A stretch of DNA of 64,000 bases from Arachnopeziza araneosa (GCA_003988855.1 QYAI01000112.1:26516-90515), one strand, 5' to 3'; shown: positions 22,443 through 34,095, numbered from the stretch's first letter. The notes: a model not told the origin generated them from the sequence alone. Translations and numbers: made by a program.

Positions 22443-25132
22443 ATGAGCAATCTCTGCGAATATTGCCAGCAAATTCCTTTTTCCGCTCTTAGGTGTCCTA
22501 CTGCAATTGAGATCCGTGAAGTTCGTCATGCGCAGAGGAATAGGCTACCGAGTTTCCGCAGCCTACACTTCCGCACCAGCCTCACTAAAGACCGTAATAA
22601 CAAGCCTACGGAAACATCTGTACCTCTTGGACCTATTGCCAGGATTCTCCGTTATGTCGGACCGTGTGAGCTTTGCCACCTATTTGGTACTATCATTAAG
22701 CAACGAGGGACCAGATACTTGCACGGAAGACCTATACCTGAGGATGACGACAACATTTTGATCGAAGCAGCTATCGATAAGGAATATTATGCCTATGTCA
22801 GCGAGTCTATTAGGGACATCGGTTCAAGTTCACCTGATGGCCTGACCTTGTTACGACGACTTAGCCTGAGAGTGATTTACAAGAAGGACACGGTTATTGA
22901 CAGCGTGCTTATCGAGAACTGGAAGACTCTGGCATTCTACAATAAGGTGCTACAGATCTGTCATCCAGATGACTTTGCGCCATCTAGCCATCCTCAAGCA
23001 ATGATACAGGCAGAGCACGAGTCGAATTCTTCGAGAATGCTGTTTCGAGGCAGAATGCGACCTGATGTTGTTGACATAGATCTTTTGCGTCAGTGGATGA
23101 GAATTTGTGAAACAGACCACGACATTACTTGTTGCTCTGACGAAGAGTTCTCGATTAACAATTCTCGGTGAGTGACAATCAATGCCTGCAGGGTGTTCGT
23201 CCCAATACTGACAGATATTAGAGCGACCTCTGTCAAACTCGTCCGTTTCATCGACGTTGAAAAAAATTGTCTTCGCGTCTTGCGAGATGTTGATCTTACG
23301 AAGCTACCCAACAGATATGCTGCTCTGAGCTATGTCTGGGGAAATGCGGTGCAGGTCAAACTCGACAGATACAACGAGATGAGTCTGCAAGTTAAAGACT
23401 CCCTACTAAAATTCAAACTACCACACACAATTTCAGATGCCATACATCTAACTCGACTGTTGGCCATCAAATTTTTGTGGGTTGACGTCCTCTGCATTTG
23501 CCAGGGCCAGACCGACTTTGACCTCAGAGACAGACAAGATCAACTAAACAACATGGGAAACATATACCACGAGGCTTCAGTGACTATTATTGCAGCTTGT
23601 GGTGATAATGCAAACGCTGGTTTGTCGGGCCTCCATCCTCATACGCGAAACCTTCATCAAAAGTCGGTAACTGTTATTCCGCCCAACGAAGACCTTGATG
23701 ATCCTGGCTTAGCCGTCGTGTCGACCTGCAATTACTGTCCGGTGTGGACTGGCTTCGAAGCTATTCATGAACCTCATGACGATGAGATCGATTTGAGTAT
23801 ATGGGCTACACGCACATGGACAGTTCAAGAGCGTTGCTTATCTCGTCGTTGTCTTGTTTTCACCAAAGGGCAAGTGTTCTGGGTGTGTGATGGAGCTCTC
23901 TTCTGCGAAGAATCCCATTTCGAACCACCAAAAATATATGAGCGGGATTCTACGGATACGCCCCTGCGTATAGAGCTATGGAATGATGGGGGCACTACAC
24001 TAGCTTTCAAAACCATCGATGGACCATTATCCAGGTTGACTGTTACTCGCCAGACGTTCTGGCAAAAATACAGCAGGCTGGTGGAATCTTATTCTAGCAC
24101 GCAGATGTCCTTCTCTGGAGATGTATTTGATGCTTTTCAGGGTATTGCAGAAGCTTTGGGTCGCATCTCCGGCGAGCAATTCCATTGGGGCCATCCCAAA
24201 TCTCGCTTCCGCGTTTCCTTGGCGTGGAGCTCTCCCGCATATTACTACAAGCTGCATCGCCGCACCGAGAAGACAACTCTGCCGATGACCTCGTTGAAAA
24301 CGCGCGTCAATCTCCCAAGCTGGTCGTGGATGGGCTGGATGGGTCCGGTCAACGTTATTGTTGGGGACGATAAATTTGAAACGTGAGTGTGTATTTCACG
24401 ATTCTCTATCCCACTGGGCCTGGATCTTATCTACACCTAACACATTTTCATCATAGTGAAACTCTCAACTTCTTGTGTTTCTTTCACCAGAGTTACCCCC
24501 TTCGTATTATTCCAGTCGCTGGTAGTAATAGATTGGACGAACAATACTCCGGCACGCCGATCGAAAAGCCGGATTCTGGGAGAAAGAAGGGAACGCTGCT
24601 TAGTCAGAATGAAAATGGCGGTAACATCACCTGGAATGACATTCAAAAGCATCATCCAGACTTGACAGAATCTAGACTAAGAACTGTGCCGGATGGACAT
24701 GTTCTTTTTTTTTGGTCGTCTTCAGCATTCCTCATTGTCGAGAGACCCGAACATACTGGCTCGGAAGCCGAGAAAATTGCAATTTACGGCTCACCAGTAT
24801 TGTCACCTGAATTATCGGGCATAGATGCGACGAATGGAATTGTGAAGACGCCCAAGGCAGCTGTGAAGTCGATGGGGGGGCTTTTAGTGGGGACCGTGGA
24901 CAGGATGGACGAAGAACATTGGAATTCATTGCCGAGCCCCTCGGGTCTCCAAGAATTTGTTGTCATCGGGCGAAACGAGGTTCAAGAGATGGCAGAAGTC
25001 TATCCGCCTTATGTTATAGCCTTGCAGATCCGTTGGGAGAGCGGTATTGCTTATCGGGTGAATATCGCCGAGATCAAGGAATTGGATTGGATGAAGGCCC
25101 AGCCGACCTGGAAAATGTTCCCACTCATGTAG
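22443..25132 (+). CDS. HET (heterokaryon incompatibility) domain protein
   Basis: Exons 22443..23167, 23222..24382, 24457..25132; introns 54 and 74 bp (both GTGAGT donors); 853 aa. Exon 1 is a Cys-containing head (CEYCQQIPF, CELCHLFG) common ahead of HET. The HET core is in exon 2: YAALSYVWGN near residue 276, LPHTISDAIHLTRLLAIKFLWVDVLCICQ, then LNNMGNIYHEASVTIIAACGDNANAGLSG and, further on, WATRTWTVQERCLSRRCLVFT. The C-terminal 450 residues contain the usual RVNLPSWSWMGWMG motif. HET proteins trigger cell death after fusion with a non-self partner; this role is known for a few loci only and is inferred here. Both introns sit where reading straight on would hit TGA, so the splicing model is well constrained. 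Confidence 0.92.
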
Positions 25133-25704
25133 AGCGTTTCCTTGCTAATCTAGACAATGATAACTCTTCTATACAAGCCCAAAAGACTGCTAATTACTTA
25201 TTGTTTAGAGCAAGCATGGTGATGCGGCCAAGACTTCCGCCCTCCCAGCTCCGGTTCGGGGTTTTGGGGGTCGGTCTTGGACTTTCTCTTGGTCTCATCT
25301 CTTTAAAGTTTCGGGGCAATCCTGCTCATCGGAATTCTTCTCGTCTGAAGTCCCTGGCCTCCCTGTAAGTTGTATACGATGTCGACATATGGTTCTTGCA
25401 ACGTTGAAAAATGCCTCTTCAACATGGATAGCGCGCTCGGCTTAGGTTTGCTCACCCATGTCTCAGGCTAAAGCAGCAATTTCTCAGGTCCAGGGACGGA
25501 AATGGAAAATGCTATGAGAACATTCCCATGCGAGATTTGCTGTTTACTACGTAGTATTAGAATTTGAAGTAGGTTTTTGGCGCCTTGTATCTAGTTTATG
25601 CATGAGCTAATATTATGGAATGCCTTTACGTTAGGGGAAAACTTTCTCCACAAACACAATAACTGCTCCATTGAAACGAAATAACATTTCTGAACCAGAG
25701 ATAG
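25133..25704. other. Intergenic region between convergent genes
   Basis: 572 bp between the HET gene and the RBR gene, whose 3' ends face each other. No coding or repeat signal seen; a short Gly/Leu-coding frame around 25215-25368 has no support. Confidence 0.5.
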
Positions 25705-27272
25705 TTACATGTGGCCAGCAATAAGCCACAGCCCATTATCCAAAGTCAAGTCATATCCCGCATCTTTATCCCATCCAGATGCATATCCTGACGTATTCAA
25801 ACTCCACTTCGACACCGTTGACTTCGTTCCAATGCTACATCCGGTTAAATGCAGTGGGGTCCGGACGCCGTTTTGAACCTTCCAGATGACCTTACAGCTC
25901 CAGCAGAAATCCGTCTTACATTTCTTGCAGGTGAAATGGCCACATCCTTGGTTGCGCTCAATCTTGTTTCCACAGCCTGCTTTTGGGCATTTCTTCGTCG
26001 TCCGCGCGATTTCACGTTTGGTGCCAGCTTCATTCTCACGGGCTTTAAACTGTGCTTCTTTCGTTCGTTGACCTCTATTTGCAAAGGCCTTCAGTGCAGA
26101 TTGGCGTTGCTGTACTTTTGTTTTCTGTTTTAAAGCGTCGATTGCGAGAAGATGTTCACAGAGATCTGAGGCGTCAGAACATATATAGCAATGCCTCGTC
26201 TGGCATTTCAGACAGTGCCATTCAGGACTACTTTCTGAAAACCACTTCATCAGCGGAAGAGTCAATCACTTGCAAGAAAACTCACCTCCAGGACCATGAA
26301 TCTGCCCGTGTCCACAACCGCCGTGGCTACACCAACGAAAATTCGCATTTCGAGTCAAAGCTTCACTTGCGAGTTTCTTGACGTAACTAAAACCGCTTAT
26401 CAGCATCTCAAACTCCTGAATTGAGGAGAATCCAAGCTAACATTTTGAAGACTTCTTGTTCTACCACTGGCCGAATCGTTTCTTTCGGGACCGGCTTTCT
26501 ACATTCTGGATCCGGACAAAGCAAGTCTTGAAGGCGACCCTTTCGTATCGCAGTCTCGAAACTTTGTTTCAAACATGTATCGCATGCGTTTCGATCATGA
26601 TTGCATTCCTTCGTGGGGCCTTTATTTTCTAAGATTTCTTTTGGAGGGAGAGAAACCTCGTCACAATGAATGATGCATTCATACACTTGAGACGTTTCTA
26701 TAATGTCAAGAAAATTCCTATACTTATGATCAGCTCATTTTCTAGTTCAAATTATTAGAAACGCACAACAGTAGCCTCTCAACATCTTTGGCAGCATCGG
26801 GTATGATTTGCCGAATTGCATTTGTATTAATTCTCATAGTCCTCCTACATCCTTCTATTCTGCACTCATGCTTTCTATTCACGACATCGAATACGAAATC
26901 CTGATCGCACGTTGCGCAAATGCCTGGTTCCGGAATTTCCTGGAGTTCTTCACGCTTTCTTTGGCTGTGTCCGATCGAGCATCGGGTAGCCTCGAGCCAG
27001 AACGTCGATCTCAATGTGCCAGGCTGTTGAACGTTGGAACAAAGGATGCATTTTTGAGGTTTGGCGTGAGGGACATAGAACAGAATATTCACTCGCCAGC
27101 AAAGTTTCCACAAGTCGAATTCGTTCTCATCCATGGTTCTTCGGCGCCTCTGAGGGAGTGTTTGCGTTGTAAGATTGAAGATGATGACAGTCTTGGTGAT
27201 AGCCTGATTCGCGTGTCTCATCAACCCCTCATTTTCGGGCCATAAATCTGCCTTCCAAGACTTATTTTTCAT
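25705..27272 (-). CDS. RBR-type (RING1-IBR-RING2) E3 ubiquitin ligase
   Basis: Exons 26767..27272, 26442..26717, 26286..26386 and 25705..26234; introns 49, 55 and 51 bp; 470 aa. Residues 1-180 carry scattered CxxC pairs (CILCSN, CATCDQ). RING1 from about 183: CIIHCDE...CNHDRNACDTC...CPDPEC. IBR: WCSHGGCGHGQ...WHCLKCQTRHCYIC. RING2 from about 377: CPKAGCGNKIERNQGCGHFTCKKC...FCWSCK, where the Cys of GCGH is the expected thioester cysteine. RBR ligases load ubiquitin or a ubiquitin-like protein on that Cys and pass it to a target. The gene is head-to-head with a ubiquitin-like gene, ATGs 226 bp apart. The first in-frame ATG is at 27272; a later one (MDENEFDL, 27134) is possible. Short, without ankyrin or Ariadne tail. 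Confidence 0.9.
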
Positions 27273-27498
27273 CCAGAGCCTTGTTTCAATGTACTCCAAT
27301 TAGAAATCAGACACGTCAGTCAATCTGCAAGTCTATCACAGAACAGTCTCCTGCTTAGGTCTAAGCCACTTAATCCTTCGGCCTTGTTGCACAAGAAAGC
27401 ATCCGTCAACCTCATATCATGAACCATCATTCTCCTATTCCTTTAATCTTTTGCTCTTTTCAAATTCTAATCCAGTCTATTCAAACCCCGTCCGAACA
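27273..27498. promoter_or_regulatory. Bidirectional promoter of RBR ligase and tandem ubiquitin-like gene
   Basis: 226 bp separate the two divergent ATGs. The right half (about 27,410-27,490) is C/T-rich on the plus strand, as in fungal leaders. No TATA box is plain. Co-expression is inferred from spacing and orientation. Confidence 0.6.
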
Positions 27499-28308
27499 AT
27501 GTCTGACTGGAACGATTTGGAGGAGCGGTCCAACCGAGACTTTCTTTATATCGAGGAACTTAGCGCCAACGATGGAACCAGCGCCCGTCTTACCGGCATT
27601 AAAACCTCCCAAACTGTCCGAGATCTCAAGAGGCTCATTGCGACAAAATTGAACAATGCTGGGGCTTGGGAATCTTTGTTTGTGACATTTGCTGACATGG
27701 AATTGGTTGAAGGTTTGTTCCCAAGGCAATATGAGGGATGATTTTATGTGTCTGACATTGACAGCAAATGCAATCTTGTCATCTTTTGGAATTCAAGACG
27801 TGCGTACGAGCCTTAACCTTGATAGACTGTGGAAGTTGACAGATGCTCCTACATAGGGCGACACTCTCTTCTTTACCCGATCGGTGACACCTCAAGCACC
27901 TCAACCTCCCGACAATCCACCTCCATACTCCGACGAGAAGATTCTTAACAATCTCTTCTTCAAGGACCTAGACGGTCGGACATTGACCCTCCACGAAGTT
28001 CCGCTGTCCTGGACAGTCAAGCAACTCAGGAAGAAACTTGGGGATGAGAAGGCCTTAGACGTTGACGAATTGAGGATGCTTTGGAGCGGAAAGCAGTTTC
28101 AAGATGGTGAGTTGCATCATATGTGGTAAGCTAGGAGCTGACATGTATTTCTAGAGACTACACTTTTGGTATATGGTCTGGGCGAGGTAAATCGTCCCAT
28201 ATCACTTGAAATATCTAAAACTAATCATATATGATGTAGAACAGCACGATTCATTTAGTGGCAAGGCTCAGGGGAGGTGGTTCTGTAATTGTAACCAGAG
28301 ATTTCTAG
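27499..28308 (+). CDS. Tandem ubiquitin-like protein with LRGG plus 9-residue tail
   Basis: Five exons: 27499..27712, 27765..27799, 27857..28106, 28155..28186, 28240..28308; introns 48-57 bp; 199 aa. All joins keep frame and rebuild two beta-grasp units. Unit 1 (about 16-92) is diverged: TVRDLKRLIATKLN and GIQDGDTLFF. After a PPDNPPPYSDE linker, unit 2 (about 116-190) follows ubiquitin closely: LFFKDLDGRTLTLHEV, TVKQLRKKL, LRMLWSGKQFQD, TLLVYGLGENSTIHLVARLRGG. Equivalents of ubiquitin Leu8, Val70, Lys6 and Lys48 are kept; Ile44 is Leu. After the two glycines come nine residues (GSVIVTRDF), so a protease would be needed to expose the GG, as for ubiquitin precursors. Likely a conjugated modifier or a decoy. 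Divergent partner is an RBR E3 ligase. Confidence 0.88.
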
Positions 28309-28767
28309 TCTCAGCTGGCAAGGTGTTACTCTTCCGCCTTGGGATGGTGACACCCAAAATAGTCTCGTATGTACAAGATGGAATGCGATGCAATGGGATT
28401 TACCGCTGTGGAGAATAATTTATCAATCTACCCCGATCTGTCATAAAAAAACAAGTTTTTGATTTGCACACGATAGTTTTCGCAATGATAACATCAGGCT
28501 ACGAGGCAGATTTGAGGGTTTCCCAATGGTTCGATAAGCTCAATGTAAGACAATACTGCAAGTTCGGGCACAAGTGCATATTCCCGCAGCCTCAAAAATC
28601 GCTGGCCAAGCCTGCAATGCGCCTGGCAGTCCCCGCTTGATGGCTTCTTGCTCAGCCTTACTCAACTTGCGTAGGCATGAAACCTCATTGCATCTTCCAT
28701 TGCAATCATCACGGCGACAGCTCTGTCCTTTTCAAATTCCCACTTGAACAATATTTTCTACGCTGAT
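28309..28767. other. Intergenic region
   Basis: 459 bp between two plus-strand genes; nothing coding. A C/T-rich run precedes the next ATG. Confidence 0.5.
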
Positions 28768-30183
28768 ATGATGGGTTTATTCCAAAAGTTGCTTGGCAAG
28801 GCCTCAGAGAAGCAGAAAGATCCGCCAATTCCTAGAGTGCGGAGTAGGCCAGCTATGGCCAAGGAACAAAGGGTACCTAAGAAGATAGAGTCGCAGCAGA
28901 AACCAGTCCAACAAAATTTGAAACTCGAAAATCAACATGTTTTACAACCCGAAAGGAAACTTCGAAGTGAAAATCGCAAAACTGAGTTGCGTCGGGAATG
29001 GATCGAGCCCAGACGAGCCGTTCCAGAAATTACGAGTACTCGCCTAGATTCTGCACCAGAAAGAACAGCGTCTCGAGTAGGGAATCAGCCAAGCACAGTT
29101 CGCCAGAAACCTGTTCCTATGCAGATTGGTTCAATTCCAGAACGAAATCGAGAGAAACATGAGAGGGAAAACGAGACACTTCTTAAAGAGAATGATCGCC
29201 TTGGGCAAAAGGCCATGGAATCTGAGAGCGCCTTGTCACGTTTGCAATACACCATCGACAATCAAGAACTTCGGATCAGTCAAATGAATGCTAACATGCA
29301 TGCGCGTACTTTCTCTAGGGATTCAAGAGAACACGCACACCATCATTCAGACCTGGAGCAACGCCTAGAAGCTCTCCAGACCACTATTTCGAAAAAAGAA
29401 AAGAGAGTAGCAGAGGTTGAGTTGGAACTTGAGCGGAGGAATGTCTCGGCTCGTGAACAGATGCGGCTCGTCCAGGAAAGAAATGAAAAGAAAGTCGTAG
29501 AAGGCCAAAGAAGAATTGAATCGCTGACTAGAGAATTATACCGGAAGGACAAGGAGCAAGATGCTTCACTTCGGAAGTTAGATAAAGATCATAGCCACGC
29601 GATACTATCTCTTCAGGACCAAAATAAACAGAAAGTCGCAGAGAATCAAGAAAGAACCGAGTCCATGATGAAAGAGTTGAGCCGTAAGGATAAGGAGCGA
29701 GTAACTGCACTGAAGGAGTTAAGTGACAATCACAGCCATGAGATGCTGAAAATGGTGGCCGATCTAGATGATAGGTTTGCGGATATGAAGTCCGGATTGT
29801 CTGCAGCCTATGAGAGAGAGATAAGCGTAATGAGCAGTCAGATGGAAAAGCTCTGTTCAGATTTGAATGAAGCTCACATGGCCCGAGAGGAAAGTGAGCT
29901 GAGCAAATCGCGCATGAAAGAACGTCTAGACGCCATAGAAGCGCTCTTATCCCAGCGAGAAAACCGGGTCACGGAGCTGGAGATGCAGATCCAAGAGAAC
30001 ACGGAGATGATCGCGGAAACAAGGCTCATCCTAAACCAATCCAGGAACGAAATCAGCGTCGAAAAGAGGAAAGCGCGTCAGGCATCCCAGGAGGTGGCCG
30101 ATAAGAATAGGAAGATGGAGTTTCTGCAACAGGAGTGTGTGAGGATGTCGGGTGATTTGCTAGGAAGAAGCAGAGATAGATAG
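28768..30183 (+). CDS. Coiled-coil protein of unknown function
   Basis: Intronless, 471 aa from ATG 28768 (MMGLFQKLLG). Residues 1-125 are basic and Pro/Arg/Gln-rich; from about 135 to the end the sequence is Glu/Lys/Arg/Leu heptads typical of a long coiled coil (HEREN, LLKENDRL, LSRLQYTIDNQ). A tandem unit of about 47 residues occurs twice near 29,490-29,770, each with a KDKE and a DHSH/NHSH motif. The first ten residues form an amphipathic helix that could touch membranes. No enzyme motif. Could be a cytoskeletal or scaffold protein; function unknown. It follows the ubiquitin-like gene in the same direction. Confidence 0.75.
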   Translation: MMGLFQKLLGKASEKQKDPPIPRVRSRPAMAKEQRVPKKIESQQKPVQQNLKLENQHVLQPERKLRSENRKTELRREWIEPRRAVPEITSTRLDSAPERTASRVGNQPSTVRQKPVPMQIGSIPERNREKHERENETLLKENDRLGQKAMESESALSRLQYTIDNQELRISQMNANMHARTFSRDSREHAHHHSDLEQRLEALQTTISKKEKRVAEVELELERRNVSAREQMRLVQERNEKKVVEGQRRIESLTRELYRKDKEQDASLRKLDKDHSHAILSLQDQNKQKVAENQERTESMMKELSRKDKERVTALKELSDNHSHEMLKMVADLDDRFADMKSGLSAAYEREISVMSSQMEKLCSDLNEAHMAREESELSKSRMKERLDAIEALLSQRENRVTELEMQIQENTEMIAETRLILNQSRNEISVEKRKARQASQEVADKNRKMEFLQQECVRMSGDLLGRSRDR

Positions 30184-30675
30184 ATTCTCAACGAAAATTG
30201 CCGTGCCGAGGCACTATTTGAAACACTTGGGGATCAGGTCTTGGTTTTGTAAAAGCCATCATCACTCATGCAACTTAATAGAATGCCACTCAAACTTAAG
30301 CTACTTACATATAACTTATGCTTAATTTAATATAAATGAAACTGCAATTGCAGAGTTGAGAATGAAATTGGGAACTCAATAAATTTAGCTTCTGTTGACT
30401 TATTGTCTATAAGGCCATTTAGGACTACACACGTCAGTTGTTGACTTTTAATAATCAATCCAAGTGCTGTCACTCATTTTCTTGTTTCAAATCTGTCCAG
30501 CAACTCACCATCAAAAGAGCAAATACTCACCAGACTTGTTTGACTCTCAAAGTCTTTGAAAGCACCTAAATTTTTGAAAGAATGCAATTGAATCATAGGA
30601 TGGTTTGAAGTTCTACTTTAAATTGTAGTGTAACATTAAGAATGAATTTCTACTAAAATACTCCCAGTCTCTTAC
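30184..30675. other. Intergenic region
   Basis: 492 bp, AT-rich, between a plus-strand gene end and the 3' end of a minus-strand pseudogene. Nothing seen in it. Confidence 0.5.
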
Positions 30676-32453
30676 TCAAACCAGAGCAATTGATATCTCA
30701 ACCTCATGCTCTTCCAACATATTAAGCACTTCACGGAGCCTAGGCCGCATTTTTGCCGCAGCTTGGATACCATTGTAATCATCTCCACGCAACCTCGCGT
30801 CCAGTAATTTCTCAGCTTCAATAACCCGGATCTCCCACCACTTTTTCGCCGCCAACTGCGTCTTTAACTCATCTCTCTTTACCCCACGTCCAGCATTAAT
30901 GACAGGGACAAAAAAGCCTGGTTCTCGATCAAAGCATACACTCCTGCCCTTCTGGATATCCTATTCATCCGCTCCAGCCGTGCACCTTTCAATCCAGCCC
31001 CTCAGCGCTGCTGGTGTTCTACGAAATTCTAGAAATCGCCACGAGCGCTCATCGCCAACCCACATTGCTGCTTCTCGAGTCATTCCCCACCCGGCGTCCA
31101 TATAGATTGTAGGCTGGTTCTCAAAAATACACCAAAGACCTTTCCCTAACACGAAGACCATAGCCGATTAGCGCTCATGAGGTGAGAGATATGTCCAGGC
31201 GAGATCATGGGACAGTTTGTCTTCTGAAGAAACAGCTACAAGCCGCTGCAGCGCGTTCTTATATCTCTCGGTAATCTCACTCGAAAGAGTAGGCCCGTTC
31301 GCTAGTATGACAAGATACCAGATGCAACAGACTTCAGGCGCGATCCAAGAGGCCCAGCCTCCGCGCTGCTCGAAGTCGACAAGCACAGCATCACCGCACC
31401 AAGTGAGCATGACGTTGTCGGGTTTTAGGTCAGCATGATAACTAGCTATCGTGCGCGTATGTATGTGAATTAATGCAGAAGTGATTTGGCGGGACCGGCG
31501 GATGCGGTCCAGCTGTGAGGGAGTGCTCTCAGAAGTAAGAATCTCAAGGAGGGATCTTCCGTCGTAGTAGGGGAGAATGAAGCCGCATATACCGAGCTTG
31601 GGAGTCCCTGTGACTACATATAGCGGTTGAGCGGTGATGTTTGGATGCGGAGCCATGGCTAGTAGAAGTCTCAATTCGTGGTAAGTTTGAGTGGGTGTGA
31701 TGGGATTGAAACGGGTTGGCATGACGGCTTTAAATACGAAGCGAGCAGTTTGGCCATGGAGATGAGGAATTGACACAATGCTAATACTTTCGTGTGAACG
31801 ATCAAGGAGCTCGAGATTAGAGAGTGATATAATATCGACGGACATCTCTAACTTCTCGTCTGATGATGATTGCCAAACCTCTTGTAGCTCTGTCAAAGAC
31901 AATAATCCGTGCTCAAGATCGTGATTCGGAACCATGTTAATTATCACGTCGTGTACATTGCTAGCGATGTTTTTGACTACGATATGCGATCTAAATGGTA
32001 GCATTGAGTACTGCGCCTCGAAGTCAGGATTCGGGAGGACCACACTGCCAGAGCATGGAGGACATAGCGAGAGATATCTAGATACCTAATTTAGTCTCGC
32101 GGACATGCCATAGTTGCACCTGAACTGAGAAGGAGACGCAGCGCAGGAGGATGCTGGCTTTGATCTGGAATAACAACATCGATGAAGAGAGGGGGACGGC
32201 CAAGAGCAAACCTGGGATATGCATAGAATTGACCACCATTAACGGAACAACCGGACAGATGCCATTGAATGAGTGCTGGAAGCTGGTCAGTATATGGTAG
32301 AGTATCAACTCTATTCTTGGGATTCAATGGGGAGAGTGCCCATTGATTGTTTTGTTGTAGTTCGGATTCGCATTTCTCTTTTTGGGGTAGCAGCGGTAGC
32401 ACGGCCGCCTGTGGACTCACGAGCCTTTTGAAGACAAGTCCAGATGGCTCCAT
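30676..32453 (-). pseudogene. Protein kinase-like pseudogene with two in-frame stops and a frameshift
   Basis: Starts at ATG 32453 and reads 120 codons with the fungal motif PDQSQHPPALRLLLSSGATMACPRD, then is out of frame across about 32,044-32,090. The frame resumes at about 32043 through a kinase domain: RFVFKAVMP, LRLLLAMAPHPNI, SYHADLKPDNVMLTW (HRD changed to HAD) and VLVDFEQRGGW (DFG changed to DFE). TAA at 31168-31170 interrupts it right before a segment typical of the C-lobe (MVFVLGKGLWCIFE), and TAG at 30961-30963 interrupts it again; homology then runs on in frame to TGA at 30676. No GT/AG pair removes either stop. Altered HRD/DFG motifs are common in this fungal family even when intact. 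Read as a recently decayed gene. Confidence 0.8.
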
Positions 32454-33152
32454 TACTCCTAAGTGTAAATCAATAAAATGATGGTTATGGCTAAGGAGTG
32501 TTGCACTGTCTGAGCCCAGATCTTAGCTTAGCCCGCAAGGATGACAAGTAGCTGGTGGGAAATTGGAGTCTTTAAGAATAGTAAGGAAAGAAGATTCGGT
32601 TGGATACAGAACCGTAGATAAGGATGAAACTTCCAGAACCTATGCCCGTGACATAGCAGGCACCATTCTTTCGAATCACACCAATCGCTATATTTTGATC
32701 ACGTGGACCAACGGAAGGCGACTGTAAGGGCTCGGCTCCAGATTAGAGCACAGAGAACTTAAGTCTGGACTCAAAAAAGAACTTTGATGGCTGTGAAAAG
32801 AAGATTTATTGTGTATGCTAGGCTACTTGTGATCAACTTCCTTTGTGTCTTCCCTGAGGCTCGATTGGTGTGAAACGAAACTTCATGGGAGACAAAAATC
32901 TAGAACTCAACTTCTTATGGCGTGCTCTTTCGGCATCGATTAAGACATAGGCCAAGCCATTTAATTCCGAAACAGAACGAGCAAGTCGTATGCTCACCCT
33001 TTTGGATGTCGTCTCCCCGTGAATGAAGGAGGCATTTGTAAGTGGGGTAATGTTCTGTGGCGAGTTCTCCCGGGACTTGCCCCTCCCGTCTCTAACTTCA
33101 ACACCTCAACGTCTTATTAATTGTATGCACAACTGAACGAATTTTTTAAGAC
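32454..33152. other. Intergenic region between divergent genes
   Basis: 699 bp between the kinase pseudogene start and an SDR gene. A C/T-rich leader lies at 33,070-33,120. No further gene. Confidence 0.5.
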
Positions 33153-34095
33153 ATGTCAACTATGAGTTCGACCCGACTCCGAGAACAAGATCTAGAGGGA
33201 AGAGTAGCCGTCATCACCGGTGCTTCACGAGGTATTGGCCGAGCCATTGCTGTGAATCTTGCGGCAAGGGGGTGTTCAATACTTGGCACATGCTCCAGCT
33301 ACGACAACATCTATTTGATAGATTCTATCAACAAGGAGATTGAAAATCTGTTCAAAGAAGCAAATCATGCCCGCACTTCTACGATTAAAGGTATCAGCGC
33401 CAACATCCTCTCACCGACTTGTGCGCAAACAATCGCCGACGCCCTGATTAAAGACTTTTCCAGTCGCGCCGATATCTTTATTAATAATGCCGCTGATTCC
33501 AATCCTGGTCAGATTGGAGAATTGACCGTCGAAGAGATTCAACAGAGTATGGTGAGCAACATTCAAACGCCAGTACTAATTGTCGATGAGCTCGTCAAGA
33601 TGAAGATGTTCCAGCTTGAAAGTAGGATTATCTACATTTCATCTGTTCGGTCGAGGCAACCTTGGTCGCAGCAGTTAATGTATGCCGCTGGCAAGTCTGC
33701 TGGAGAGTCACTTTGCCGAACCTGGTCGCAGGCTTTTGGAGGTACTGACCAGAAGGTGAGTGATTGCATTTTATTTTTGAGTATGACGAAATTCCCGTTC
33801 TAATCATTATTCTCGCTACGTTTTTATCACTTATTTACTCTCCCAGTTTTCGTTCATGGCCGGCACAACCGCAAACTCAGTAACGGTTGGTTTGACTCAA
33901 ACCGATTCTGTCATGCAATGTCCTCCTGAAGCTTTGGAAAACTTCAAGCGCGAGTTCATCCCATTACAATCTCTACCGCGCTTTGGGCAGCCTGATGATG
34001 TCGCGAATGTTGTTGGGCTCTTGTGTAGTCGCGATGCAAGATGGATCACGGGTTGTGTCATCAGCGCCAGCGGAGGAGGAATCAAAATCGGATAG
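33153..34095 (+). CDS. Short-chain dehydrogenase/reductase (classical SDR)
   Basis: Exons 33153..33755 and 33847..34095, intron 91 bp (GTGAGT, CCCAG); 283 aa. NAD(P)-binding Rossmann fold with TGASRGIG near residue 24, NNAA near 110, and the catalytic set Ser (YISSVRS), Tyr and Lys in YAAGK. C-terminal motif PEALENFKREFIPLQSLPRFGQPDDVANVVGLLCS and the closing SASGG are typical of fungal SDRs. Oxidises or reduces an alcohol/ketone; substrate unknown. All catalytic residues are present, so probably active. No pathway neighbours identify the substrate. Confidence 0.9.
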
